From Branchiostoma lanceolatum (Eukaryota; Chordata; Leptocardii; Amphioxiformes; Branchiostomatidae), in assembly GCF_035083965.1 (NCBI RefSeq), contig NC_089737.1:13319029-13383028 (forward strand): DNA of 64,000 nucleotides. The letters are read 5' to 3'. Below the pieces are notes generated by a model, which worked only from the letters and a program-made list of their open reading frames with translations, did not search any database and was not told where the DNA came from. This document shows, in pieces, positions 48,091 to 59,309 of the stretch. Made by a program: the position numbers and the translations under genes. Positions within the stretch are counted from its first letter, which is position 1. Each line of letters begins with the position of its first letter.

Positions 48091-49060
48091 ATTCATCCAA
48101 TGAATAAGTACTAGTGACATTTTATAGACCGGCTTAAGAAAGTTTGCTGACTTTTAGTTCGGTAAAGGTGTCCTCGACATGTCCTCTGTTGGAAGTCTGG
48201 AATCTGAGACTAATAAGCGAACTCAACCTTGACCTACATTCTGCTGTGCGCATGCGCTATTACACTTTCTCAGCAAGTAGCAGATTATTTGACCACTTGT
48301 AAGCTGAAATAAGCCCAACATTCGTGACATCCAAATATGACAAAAAATGGAGCTATTCCCTCAAAATGTGATTCGTGTACTGAAGGTCTTTATTCATGTA
48401 AAAACAAAACAAAATCACAATATATCTAATACACTGGTAAACATTTCAGTATAGATACAGCCATAGACATATTCAACTGCATAAAAACTAAACAGTCACT
48501 AATTTATTGATGATACATATGTCTTGTGTTGTCTTCTCACAACAGCCTTTGATAGCTTAGAGGACTTCAAAACACAATGTATATATTATCTTACCACCCT
48601 ATCGCTATACGCCTAGTGCCTAGATTGTTAAAAAAAAGACTCTTAGTGATACAAAATCAAGTGAATCTTATTACAGTCGTCTATGCTAGTGGTCAAGCCT
48701 TTTTTACAAAAAACAATGACGTCATTTCTTGTCCTCCAATCATCGTGCTTCTTGTAACTGCCTTGATTCACATGTGTCATGTTTGCTCGCCTCAGCAGCG
48801 CCCTCCAGCGAAATGTGTGAGTACGATAGTCACGTTATCATTGCTTTTATTTGCAAGATTTTGGCAGTCTACAGCTAAGGATTACGTGTAAAGAACCACA
48901 GGAAGAATAGCCAGCAGAAATATCAAGCCCGATTTGAATCCAAATGAAGTCAAGTCAAATGAAAATAAGGATACACGTAGCTATCCCTTTGCCCAACAAT
49001 CTAAGTCCGTGTGTGCATTATAAGTCCAGAACGGGAAGTTTTGCTGACTCACATCGGAAC

Positions 49061-49195
49061 AACCCATTTTTCTAACGATAAGTGTGCTGGGCTCTTCAAC
49101 ATGCTCGAAGTGTTTTCGAACACGAAGCCTCTGGCTTGACGTCCGATCCAAGAGGACGTCCCTTACCAAAGGTGCGTACTCATTAGTTTCACCTG
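49061..49195 (-). repeat. SINE-like dispersed repeat, copy 3
   Basis: Read on the minus strand it has TAAGGGACGTCCTCTTGGAT, AAGCCAGAGGC.TCGTGTTCG and CCCAGCACACTTATCGTTAG, matching copies at 40540 and 54760. The open frame across it is therefore not taken as a gene. Confidence 0.7.
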
Positions 49196-49407
49196 GCAAA
49201 TATGAGAAAATCGTGATCAGTGCCTAGTAGCCATAATATAACCTTACAAAAATAATGTAAGCCTATGCAAAGAACGTATCAGATAAATACACGATACAGT
49301 CCAGTTTCTTATTACATAGGTTTACTTAGTCAGTATGTCGTAATTTTGTGTAAACTAGAATCAGACGGAAACTCAAGATTGACCATGACATTGAAGGCAC
49401 AGGGGGT

Positions 49408-49760
49408 TCATCTGGAGTCGACGGCGGTATCGGTGGGTTGCGTGCCAAAGTCCATAGAATCGCCACCATGCGACTGAAAGAAGAAAAACAACAACACGTT
49501 TTAGAATATTAAGTAAGGTTATTCAAGTGCAATAGTTTTGGTTACAACTTTGTTTCAATTTTTCGGAGTCTAAGGGTTCCTGAATGTAGCAAAGTCCATC
49601 AAATCACCACCATATGACTGAAAAACGTCACGTTTGCAACATGTTAGCGTAGTAGTGTTATTCAAGTGCAATAACACTTGCTTCAGCATTTTGTCATCAT
49701 TTAAAGTCTAAATGCAAATTTCATTGCCTCGCTGTCATAGGACTGTAAGAAAATCCACTA
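49408..49760 (-). repeat. Three tandem exon-like units; the first could be a terminal exon
   Basis: Units starting at about 49443, 49580 and 49705 share TTATTCAAGTGCAA.A and, on the minus strand, a polypyrimidine tract, AG and an exon-like start. The residues read SHGGDSMDFGTQ, SYGGDLMDFATF and SYDSEAMKF. The first copy runs 22 codons (49473 down to a TGA at 49408-49410). No upstream exons were recognised, so gene status is open. Confidence 0.4.
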
Positions 49761-49910
49761 CGTTTGCAAAATAATATGTTAAGTAAGATTATTCAAGTGC
49801 AACAACACTGGTCCCAGTTTCTCTCATTATGTACTATATGTAAACTGTAAACTGGCGTTAGCAATGGAAGCAAAGTACATTACCATATTATTGTTGTAAC
49901 ATCTACTAAC

Positions 49911-51136
49911 ATAATTCCGCCACCCTGAAAAGATATATCCAAACAGGTCCCCAACCCAACGTCCCCCAGTATAATGCGCTCCTATATAATCTTAATCGTG
50001 CATAGCATGCTGCAGTGCAGTACTCTAAAACCCGGCGCAGCATATCAATGGAGATAAAGTTAAATAGATATATGCATAGTTCATTCTCCGTTTAGCGGTA
50101 GTTAGATCGTTATACGAGGAAAAAGACAGTAAAAATTGGGATAAACGGGCGCACGATTTGACCTCCTTTCACCTTGACTTTACCCCCAGTTATTCTTTGT
50201 AATCTTGACCTTTAGCCGACAGCTATGTTATGTAATGTGTATAATCGTGGGCGATATATACACGTGGATGGCATTGGTGTAAACAGTGACACGCGTTAAC
50301 GTGTGTTTGTATGAAGGATCAAACAAGTGCAATGCCCTCTAAAGACATTGGGGAGGGGGGCGGTCCCTGTTGGAATTTGACCTTGACTGTGTTGTTCGAC
50401 TGTAATGTCTTACACCTGTGCGGTATGGTTAGCCGCCCCCCTCCCCGCTAACATGTTAACTCTTCGAGCTACGCCTAATTTCTTTTCTACACGTGTGTCG
50501 TTTTGGTTGACTTTGGACTGGGCTGGTGTTGTTTTTGGCACATAATACAATACACGTTTAAATGTCTACCAGTTAATAACAGACACTTTGGCAAGGACCT
50601 GGAAAAGTGGCCTTGACGAAAAGTAGCGGAGCAGATGTAATTCATTTTGCACTACCCGAAAGCCTTACAATTTCTAAGTTGTCCCCTATCCAACATTACA
50701 ACATTTAAATTGAAATCAGACCGTGCATTGACACTGTTGTTTACAATTGCAAGTACATATATAAGCAAGACACTTTCTCTTCTAAATGGTATAACAAAAT
50801 TTAGTCGTAAAAAATCGATAAAAGTCGACATTAAAAGAATGAGGAAATATTAGAACTAAAGAAAAAAGTTTAGAGAAAGTGATTTTAATCACTTTCTCTG
50901 CTTATTATAGATATTTCTAAACTTTTTTCTTTAAAAATGTTTCACTTCAAAACCACCATGGCCCTTTTTGTCCAAAACTAACTCCAGCTTTCACCTTCCC
51001 CTATTCCCTTCTTCAGGAAATCTTATCTAACAGACCAAATGTCCACCAGGGTACATAATTCCGCCACCTTGAAAAGATACGTCCAAACAGATATTTACCC
51101 CAACGTTCCCCAGTCTAATGTACTCCTATATAATGT
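49911..51136. repeat. 85-bp direct repeats 1.14 kb apart
   Basis: ACATAATTCCGCCACC.TGAAAAGATA and CTCCTATATAAT occur at 49911-49993 and 51050-51136. Between them lie short inverted repeats: GGGGAGGGGGGCGG at about 50351 with its inverse at about 50427, and a hairpin at 50858-50932. Confidence 0.7.
50858..50932. repeat. Two-stem hairpin
   Basis: Outer arms AAAGAAAAAAGTTTA (50858-50872) and TAAACTTTTTTCTTT (50918-50932) are perfect. The inner stem GAGAAAGTGATT / AATCACTTTCTC has a 2-nt loop. A 19-nt bulge lies on one side. Confidence 0.85.
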
Positions 51137-51661
51137 AAATGCATTTAATTTCGCGTGGTTTTTATTTCGCGCTAAAACGAAAATGAGGTGTTTGCGGTGG
51201 TTTTAAGTTCGCGGCAGCGCTATAGTCACACTGCTACAGTATTGGACAAAAATGTTTGCGGTGGTTTTAAGTTCGCGGCAGCGCTATAGTTACACACTAC
51301 TACAGTATTGGACAAAAATGTTCGCGGCGGTTTTAAGTTCGCGGCAGCGCTATAGTTACACACTGCTACAGTATTGGACAAAAATGTTTGCGGTGGTTTT
51401 AAGTTCGCGGCAGCGCTATAGTTACACACTGCTACAGTATTGGACAAAAATGTTTGCGGTGGTTTTAAGTTCGCGGCAGCGCTATAGTTACACACTGCTA
51501 CAATATTGGACAAAAATGTTTGCGGTGGTTTTAAGTTCGCGGCAGCGCTTTAGTTACACACTGCTACAGTATTGGACAAAAATGTTCGCGGCGGTTATAA
51601 GTTTGCGTTGAAACTGTCGCCGCGAAAACCGTGAACATAAAGCCACCGCTGCATTTAGACT
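51133..51661. mobile_element. CTGTAAATGCA-type MITE, copy 3, with 66-bp internal array
   Basis: TGTAAATGCATTTAATTTCG at the left and TGCATTTAGAC at the right mark the family. Inside, the GGACAAAAATG.TTGCGGTGG segment is repeated at exact 66-bp steps (GACAAAAATG at 51245, 51311, 51377, 51443, 51509 and 51575). Since 66 is a multiple of 3, long frames stay open on both strands without coding meaning. Confidence 0.92.
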
Positions 51662-51925
51662 GTATCTCAGACTGTGCATACCTGGTGGTGCTACACTAGA
51701 GATCTCTCAAACCCACTGTTTTTCAAAGAGGCAGATTTATGTAACCTGGCGGATTAATGTTAATGGGGGTTAGGTTAACGACCGTTCGGACTGTCACGCT
51801 GCCTGTGTGTTGTGATAACATACCCTCTACTTCAACTGTCCTTTGTACTGATCTGATTCTGTCCTGATGAACTTTGATACGAAAAACAACAATATGTTGA
51901 CAAACAATGTGGCGATGACGCACTT

Positions 51926-52590
51926 ACATGTTGACACAACAAACAATTAAATGGACCTCGGCCTGAAGCACTGAGTGGTGTCAATAAGAACCGGCCACAT
52001 GTGAATGTCCGGTCACTAGTGCACTGTTTCAACGTTCAAACCCCAATGCATTTGTAGCCCTTTACACAAGAGAGACTGTGTTATAACAGATAGAAACGTT
52101 TATCATACACTATGTCAATCCGCCATTCCGTGATTTTTAGGATGAGTATTATTGTGTTAAGCGATATGTTATTGTTGCCATACATTGTACCAGGTACAAT
52201 TGTTGAGCAAGAAAGTTCATTCAAGTTTTAACTATACACTGCATTGCTAAGTTATATAAGCTTACATGTTACTAGTAACACAACAAACAATTAAATGGAC
52301 CTCAGCCTAAACCACTGAGTGGCGTCAATAAGAACCGGCCATATGTCAATGACCGGTCACCTAGTATCAACGTCCATAGTCCAAGACATTGGTAACCCTT
52401 TACAAAAGAGTGTATAGAAACTCTTGTCATACACTATGCCAGCTCGCTATTCCGTCATATATTGTTCCCGTTGTCATATATATATTTTTTTAGAATAGAC
52501 GAGTATCATTGTGTTGAGTGCTCTGTTAAGTTATTGTTGCCGTAATTTGTACCATGCACAACTGTCGAGCGATAAAGTTTATTCAAGTTT
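51926..52590 (+). repeat. About 340-bp tandem duplication
   Basis: CACAACAAACAATTAAATGG starts both copies (about 51933 and 52279). GTCAATAAGAACCGGCCA, CTTTACA.AAGAG and TTATTGTTGCC follow in the same order in each. Confidence 0.85.
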
Positions 52591-53132
52591 TAATCAAATT
52601 AATAACAGCGCGGTCGTAGGCCGTCGAACGACTTCTGTGTTGTGAAATTCTCAAGCAAGCTCAGAGGATGAATGTGATCAGGCCCTAAATGTGCCATGAC
52701 ATCTATGTTTGACATTTAAAAGATCCACACGTACATGTTACAGGTTACCTTTATGACACGAAATTCTTCAGTAACAATACTGTATCCATGTATTTTCACT
52801 TAATGTCTTAGAAAAAGGAACTATATCGTAAAAGAAATAGCAAGTTTTAACGTTCCTTTAAGACCTGGGCCTACATAGATATAACAGTCGGTCAAGGACA
52901 TCTTATTTTGCAACATGTGTTATAATAATCACCAGCTGCAAATTGTCACATTATCAGACAGCAAATAGGGAGGGTACGAAAAGTACAAACTCCGTCTGCG
53001 ACTTCGCTTAGTTGCACCTTTGGGGTTTTGTAAACCGCATTGTCCGGTCAGTGACATCAGTTAATGGTCCAAAACCAACAGTCTGACACAGCAAATTCCC
53101 CGGGTTCGCTACTGTCTGTCAGCGGTGAAGGG

Positions 53133-53326
53133 TAGTCTCCAAGCAGACCTACGGGTTGGCAAAGACCGTATCCAACAGGCAGAAGGAGTTTTTATAGCCA
53201 ACCCAAGTCTCATAGCCAACCCTTCTGGCAGACCTTGGGTTGGCTATGAGACTTGGGTTGGCTATAAAAACTCCTTCTGCCTGTTGGATACGGTCTTTGC
53301 CAACCCGTAGGTCTGCTTGGAGACTA
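53133..53326. mobile_element. Near-perfect 194-bp palindromic MITE
   Basis: The arms are about 90 bp and seem perfect over their whole length: TAGTCTCCAAGCAGACCTAC inward, and the inverse GTAGGTCTGCTTGGAGACTA at the far end. The loop is about 14 nt (CTTCTGGCAGACC). The lack of mismatches points to a recent insertion or to gene conversion between arms. Confidence 0.95.
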
Positions 53327-53539
53327 GTAAAGGGAACAGCGGCGCCCGGGGCGGCGTAGCACCTGTTTCCCTCATGGCCTGGCCTGCTACCACCTTGCGA
53401 AAGTCTTTTACGTCGTTTTTGGACAGACAAGGACGACGTGGCACTGCACTCACGTTTTTCATAACTTATTTCAACAAGGCCAATAATAGAGAACAATAAA
53501 TCCATTTCTACACCTGGGTGGATTGAAGAAAGTCGTGTT

Positions 53540-53640
53540 AAATGTCTTTCCCAAGGGCACAACATCGGTGGCGTCAGGGGAGTCGAACCCGGGACCGCTG
53601 GGTTCTGAGCCAAAGAGCCTGCCGTCTAGCCACATTTCTG
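53540..53640. repeat. SINE-like fragment with tRNA-B-box-like sequence
   Basis: GTCTTTCCCAAGGGCACAACA, GGGGAGTCGAACCCGGGACC and AGCCTGCCGTCTAGCCA follow the layout of many deuterostome SINE ends. A degenerate relative lies near 13965-14030 (GTGCCTTTCACAAGGGCAGAG). Confidence 0.5.
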
Positions 53641-54459
53641 CATTTATAGAACCTGGTACCATTAGATTCTAACTTCAACAACCCTAATCTTAAGTAGTAC
53701 ATGCTTTCACAGGTATACATTGGTGGTTTGTTATTTTAGTATACGCAATTCACAGCATACAAGGCTATTATCTTATATACTAGTACCAGAACTTATTTCA
53801 AACTTAGTACATATTGACATGTGACAACCCATCTATGGTATACATAGGAAAATACATTAAAAAATGTCTAGACGATAAGAATTCCTCCAATGATTGTAAA
53901 AACCCATTCTAAACCTATACTATACACTCTTGTATTAGGTAGATTTGAACCCTTACATACATATAAAACTGTAGTCATGTACCAGCCATACTTGTACTTT
54001 GTACAATTGTTGCGCAATTAATAAGTTACATGTATCATGTTACATCATCAAACTATGATAACTCTTATTAACCTTATGTTCATGAAGGCTACTTGAGGCC
54101 ACACGGCAGTTTACAGACAGACAGACAGATGTTCTGGTTCAAGTTCATCATTAGCATATCGATGATAACAGGGTTCAAAGTCCACTGGTACCATGTCGTG
54201 CCCCCCTCCCCTCTTCGGATGGAACTAATTTAGTCAGGTCTCTGACCGTGACCTTCTTGTTTTCCCCAAGTCTTCAGTAACTTGGATAAGGCAAAGGATG
54301 CCGAACTTGAACTTTGGAATGGGAATAATAAGGTCACACGAGTTCAATGTTAAGATTATTTCAAGACATATCGGAAGTGCATGGACCTTGTGCGGACTAA
54401 ATAAGATGGTCCTCCTGACACAAACCGGACCCTATAAAGCATCCAAGACGTCTTGATTA

Positions 54460-54716
54460 GACGCATGAGGGTGGCGCCCATCTCCATTTTTATAGCCCCT
54501 GGGCCACACATTTGTGCAAGTCACTATAACAGGGGGCTAGTCCGCTGGTAGTGATGTGTGTTTAACTTCCATACTCGTTTCCCAAATGCTGAGTGCTAAG
54601 CAGAGAAAGCAGTATGTACCATTTTTAGAGTCTTTGGTATGACCCGGCCGGGGTTCGAACTCACGGCCTACCATGTGCAAGGCGAACACTCTACCCACTA
54701 GGCAATTGCACCGGTT
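54460..54716 (-). mobile_element. tRNA-derived SINE
   Basis: On the minus strand the head has a pol III A box (TAGTGGGTAGAGTG, about 54688-54701) and B box (GAGTTCGAACCCC, about 54650-54662) at tRNA spacing. A unique body follows, to about 54460 (GGGGCTATAAAAATGGAGAT). Confidence 0.75.
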
Positions 54717-54759
54717 AAACCCTATAGTAGATCATAATGCTGTGTCCTAGGGAAATACG

Positions 54760-54930
54760 TTTTACACCTATGTCCTCACTCGACTCAGGAGAAAATGAGT
54801 ACCTATCTTCGGTTAGGGACGTCCTGTCGGATGGGACATAAAGCCGAAGGTCCTGTGCAAGAGGAGAGTCACACCTCGGCCACGTTAAAGAACCCACCAC
54901 ACTTATCGATAATATAAGAGTTCGGGTCCA
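54760..54930 (+). repeat. SINE-like dispersed repeat, copy 4
   Basis: Best copy of the core: CTATCTTCGGTTAGGGACGT, CCTGTCGGATGGGACATAAAG and CACGTTAAAGAACCCACCAC. It lies next to, and opposite in direction to, the tRNA-headed SINE. Confidence 0.75.
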
Positions 54931-56089
54931 CTGGTCTTGTGCAGCTTGAACTTAATACACAAAACGGATGTGTTTTGAAGTTAATAACGGAAGATTTCTT
55001 CAAGACGAAATGTACTGCTCCATTGACGTGCGATTCACGCTGGTACTGCAGTCATTAACATAATTTATGCACAAATCATTCTGACTTTAGTGTTTGTACT
55101 TTTTACCATACAACACATCCAAATGTTCCTAAAAGCAATAGTTGTACTAAATAAAAAGCAGTAAGAGGCAATAAAACAACACTATATCATAGTTTTTTTG
55201 CAATTTCTCAACTGTAGTCATGTTAAGCCACAGCTCATACATATTACGCATGTTTTAAACTCTTGCCACTGACGATAAGTTGTTATCAAAATCGCATCTC
55301 TAACGCACCACCATTCCATTATATACTAGTTAAGGTTAAGGTTTTGCGTTTTTGTAAATTTTTGTCTGCCCCAAACGGGGCAATAAAATACCAAATTATA
55401 TATAAAAGTCAGTGAGGTCTATATATTTATTTAAATTACTGGTTTGGCTGTTCAGCACGCACAGCCAGGGCTGCCCAACTAGCCTGCTCTCCAAGCAGAG
55501 GCGTGGGTCTGGCTGTTTTTGTACGTGTTTTTAAGTTTTTTTGTCGGACTTTCTACCTTGTACATTGGGCATTTCGCATAATTGTACCAGCCGGATAATT
55601 GCACCAAAAACGCTGACAAACGGGTGGTGCAGTTAAGCGGATTCTACTGTAATGTTGTTTCTTTGTCTCACCAACCCACAGCTGGCTATGAATGACTGCC
55701 ACCCCACAGGTCCTGCTTCGAGGTGGGAATTGGTGCTGGGTGCTAGTTGTAACTTCTTTGTCTTTATATATGCCCCCATCCGGCCAAGATGTGGAGCAAT
55801 CAAAAATTTATTTGCTTTAGCAAATATGCCTTTCTAGTAATAATTAATAACCTGTCAAATCTTCAATCGATTCATCTCAGCAATGTAGAGGAAGCAAACG
55901 TTTAACGTACGTCTAGAAAATAAACTAATTTTGCGGGATTATGCTTTAAAGGAAACTATTTATTTGCTGTCACGCGTACAAAACGTCTTATTTACTCCTT
56001 TTATAAGTGCCATTGTATTATTTGATGACGAAAAATACAATAATTACACCAACGCTTTCCGGAAATGACTTCAAGGCTTACAAAACGAT

Positions 56090-57660
56090 TCTATACATAA
56101 ATTATGTTAATGAGCTGAAGTAGGCTGCAGTACCAGTAAGATCCGCATGTGTCAGTCTCTGAAAATTGATATGTAAGGAATATTTTGGGGATGCCGAAAA
56201 CACTAGGAAAAGATTTACCATGAAAGTACCTGTTGGTTTTCTCAATCGCCCTCGGGGTGCAAAAAAAGTCCTCAAGGCTAGGGGGTGTAGGGCGGTGTTG
56301 TATATGAACCCAACGCACCACCCTTCCGCATCCTAATGCGTCGTACAAATAAATGTAGACAGGCACTAGAAAGGCGGACATGTGTGGTAGGTACTTCTTT
56401 GATTTATAATTTGGCCCGTGAAACAGGTCGGATTCACAGGCCATCCAAAAATATTTATTTGCATAATTTATATCAACATAAGAAACATCGGCCAAGCTAT
56501 CCAATGTCGCTAATACATTATTTCCGTTGTGGTTTATAAGAGAACAGAAATATGTGTAATCATACAATTACATACATAGATCAACTAGCGACATTTTTTA
56601 TGTGTCTATAAAGTAGTTTTGTTTAAAAAAAAATGTATACAAAGCATGTGTTCTGTCTCTTTATCCTAACAAATATGAATTCAAGTGTCAAAACTGCTAT
56701 TTACATAAATTATGTTGATGAGCTGCACCAACACAATGCAGGTAGGCCTTATTGCAGCACCATCGGAAGCTCCCCGTTATCTCTGCGGTGTTAGGGGTGT
56801 TGCCCGCCCGCCCAGTTCATTACCACAACCCGGATAATTTTTACGCTGTCTGTATCAATCAATCCGCTCCTACGGGATGCTAGTAATTAGAAATACAGAC
56901 TGTTAAGTGATCTAAAACGTCATCTGGGGTGCCAGGGTGGAGCATATCATATGACCTGCAACCAAGGAGGTTTTATATAGTTATATAATAATAATAATAA
57001 GTTTATTGCAAATTCATGCCCCTTGGGCTAATTGCATGTTGACAACAATATCAAAGTACAAATGTAAAGTAAAAACATAAGACATACATGTGATACAAGA
57101 TCATACTATATTGCTAGTCTACAATAAATTTTTATATCTATGTTTCTAATGCGGCGTTTGAGTTCTTCTTTGAAAGCAGTGGGAAACAAAAAAAAGTCCC
57201 ATACTTTCAATGATGAGTGGGAAAAACTCCTTACTGCAACATAATCGGTTCATCGCCGATTATCTAGCACCGAATTCGGACCCTGGGACTTTAGTCTTTA
57301 GTCTCAGTAGAAGGTGTGAGATTGTGTCTGTGCGAACTTCTTTTGTTTAAAATTTGGCCCGTGAAACAGGTCGGAATCACAGGCCATCCAAAAATAATCA
57401 TTTGCATAATTAATATAGTTAAAGGGATGAGTAGCAATCCAAATCCGCAAACGTACTTTTGTCACTGTGGTTATATCCGTCGCACTTGAAATATAATATC
57501 ACAAATTATAGACATAAGTCAACTAACTAGCATGTTTATGTGTGTATAAGATAATTGAATCTTAGTTAAATACAAATAAAGAACTATTTAGTCTTTCCAA
57601 TAGGATAAACAATACAAAATTGCGTCAAAGCTGCTTTTCGCATAGATTATGTTAATGAGC
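56090..57660 (+). repeat. Repeated segments within a local duplication
   Basis: ATTATGTTAATGAGCTG occurs at about 56102, 56709 (with a GATGAG change) and 57647. TTTGGCCCGTGAAACAGGTC with CACAGGCCATCCAAAAAT occurs at about 56410 and 57350. This is a decayed tandem duplication of about 0.6-0.95 kb. Confidence 0.7.
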
Positions 57661-58031
57661 TGCAATACCATTAAGCACCGCATGGGTTATTAACCTTTAC
57701 AACCAGAGCAGTCTGAAGTGCGATAAAGCGGTTATTATGGATAATTTCCCCACAAAATCTATGTATTTTGGGGTTTCTTTCATATATTCTTTTCGTGATT
57801 GCCAACGTCCTTGTTGAGTTAAGTAAACAGTTATCGTCATTTTCCTCTGTTTTTTTTGGTCATTTTTTGGGAAATTTTTCGACACTGCGGCGTCACCCGT
57901 CACTGGCTGTGTGTGCCTCCACCATATGTTTAACAGAATCTGGCAAATAAAGGCGAATATTTGGTTAGGACAAGAAGCTTAAATTGAAACCTGCTTGGTC
58001 AGAAGAGTCAGTCTGCGGTGAGGGTAGCATG

Positions 58032-58177
58032 TAATCTCCAAGCAGATCTATAAGTTGCATAAAGACCTTATCAAACTGGCAGAGGAAGTACGTTTTGCAG
58101 ACCTTGGATTGCATTACAAGCTCCTTCTTCCAGTTGGATACGGTCTTTGCAATCCATTAGGTCTGGTTGGAGACTAG
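58032..58177. mobile_element. Diverged relative of the 53133 palindrome
   Basis: TAATCTCCAAGCAGATCTA and TAGGTCTGGTTGGAGACTA form the ends. ACCTTATC.AACTGGCAGA and TCCAGTTGGATACGGTCTTTG match the 53133 arms with many changes. Confidence 0.75.
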
Positions 58178-58230
58178 GTAGCATGGTGGTGGCCAAAGTC
58201 CCCTGTCAAATTATCCTCCGTAGCGAGCTA

Positions 58231-58730
58231 GCCTCTACCAAGGCTCTACCAGGCCCCGCGGTGAAATAGTAGAAAATAATAGGCCAAACAGAGTGAATTG
58301 TATGAAGGGCAACAGAGAGAGGGTCCAATCTGCAATCCTAGGAGCCTGCAAGTGAAACCCTGGCAAATGTATCCCTATAGCCGGCGTAGTTTATAGTCCG
58401 GTAGAGACTAGTAGCGAGCGTGGTTTATGATAGTCTGGTAGAAACAATGGTTTACACACGCGTTCTTGAGTCAACGCTAGGTCACCCGAGTAGCGTTTTC
58501 TAGTAGGAAAACTCTAGTCTCTACTTGACCAGACTAACTACGCCGGCTTTAAGTTTAGGGAGAATATTAATGCCAGGGTTTCATTTGCAGGCTCCGTTAG
58601 GATTGCAGATTTGACCCCCTCTCCGTAGCTAACTCCCTTTAATTGCATACAATTCACTCAATTTGACCAAGGACTTGATTTGACCAATTTCTACTATTTT
58701 TCCCTGCGATCCGCGGGGCCCGGTAGAGGC
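58231..58730. mobile_element. 500-bp palindromic element
   Basis: The left arm (GCCTCTACCAAGG ... TCCAATCTGCAATCCTAGGAG ... CCGGCGTAGTTTATAG) is inverted in the right arm (ACTACGCCGGC ... GTTAGGATTGCAGATTTGAC ... GGGCCCGGTAGAGGC). The arms are about 190-220 bp and imperfect. The centre includes duplicated GGTAGAGACTAGTAGCGAG. Confidence 0.85.
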
Positions 58731-59309
58731 GAGAAAAACTCCACTTGAGCAGCCCAAAGCTCCTCACACACAGCCCCGAGTCGACTCCGAAAACTTTTGT
58801 GTAAATCGGACCTACAACTAGCTTCTTCACGTGCAGATGAAAGCAGGCTAGCCGCTAGCACACTTGTACTATGCTGTATGCCCGATTTACACATAAGTTT
58901 CAGGGACTCCTCCGATACACGTATACGACAGCATAATTCAGATGGGGGCTGGGGTTTCCTTTGTTTGACCAAATCGTGGACTAACGTTGGCAAGGTGACC
59001 CTGAACTTTCATACAAGGTCGCGGTATCCCTGACTTTAAAAACGTGTCCTCAGAGGGTCACTCACATTTACACGTCATCCTTATGGAAGGAATTTTCTAA
59101 ATACTTGAAGATTTGTTTCGAAAACAAAAGCCAGGGAAGCAAGGAAAGAAGCTAGGCGGTACCAGTCACACTTTGAATGTGTCCTCTCTATCGGACCTGT
59201 TTACAGTTCTCAGTCGAACAAATAGGAGATACGTCTAGTCATTCTAGTAATGTGATCAATGCGCGATAAAATATCAGTCAGGTCACACTCTAACACGCGG
59301 TTAAAGACC

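Larger units (their letters stand above)
34519..49400. other. Repeat-rich region, no gene recognised
   Basis: Apart from the elements listed, open frames here (for example 36282-36572 minus and 39504-39806 plus) show no domain, splice support or homology that I recognise. (CA)n, palindromes and SINE copies dominate. Confidence 0.55.

Noticed and set aside
48981-49199. 72-codon minus-strand frame that looked like an exon
   Set aside because: Most of it matches the SINE-like family also found at 40540 and 54760.
51226-51611. Open frames of 95 and 119 codons on both strands
   Set aside because: Caused by the 66-bp array, whose period is a multiple of three; the sequence is a MITE.
53149-53613. 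154-codon minus-strand frame
   Set aside because: It spans the perfect palindrome and a SINE-like fragment; the plus-strand frame over the same palindrome encodes the same peptide, as expected for inverted DNA.
54646-54716. Functional tRNA gene on the minus strand
   Set aside because: A and B boxes are present, but acceptor-stem pairing is not evident and it continues into a SINE body.
58694-58993. 99-codon minus-strand frame
   Set aside because: Covers the end of a palindromic element and a second inverted repeat (TGTGTAAATCGG / CCGATTTACACA); no domain.
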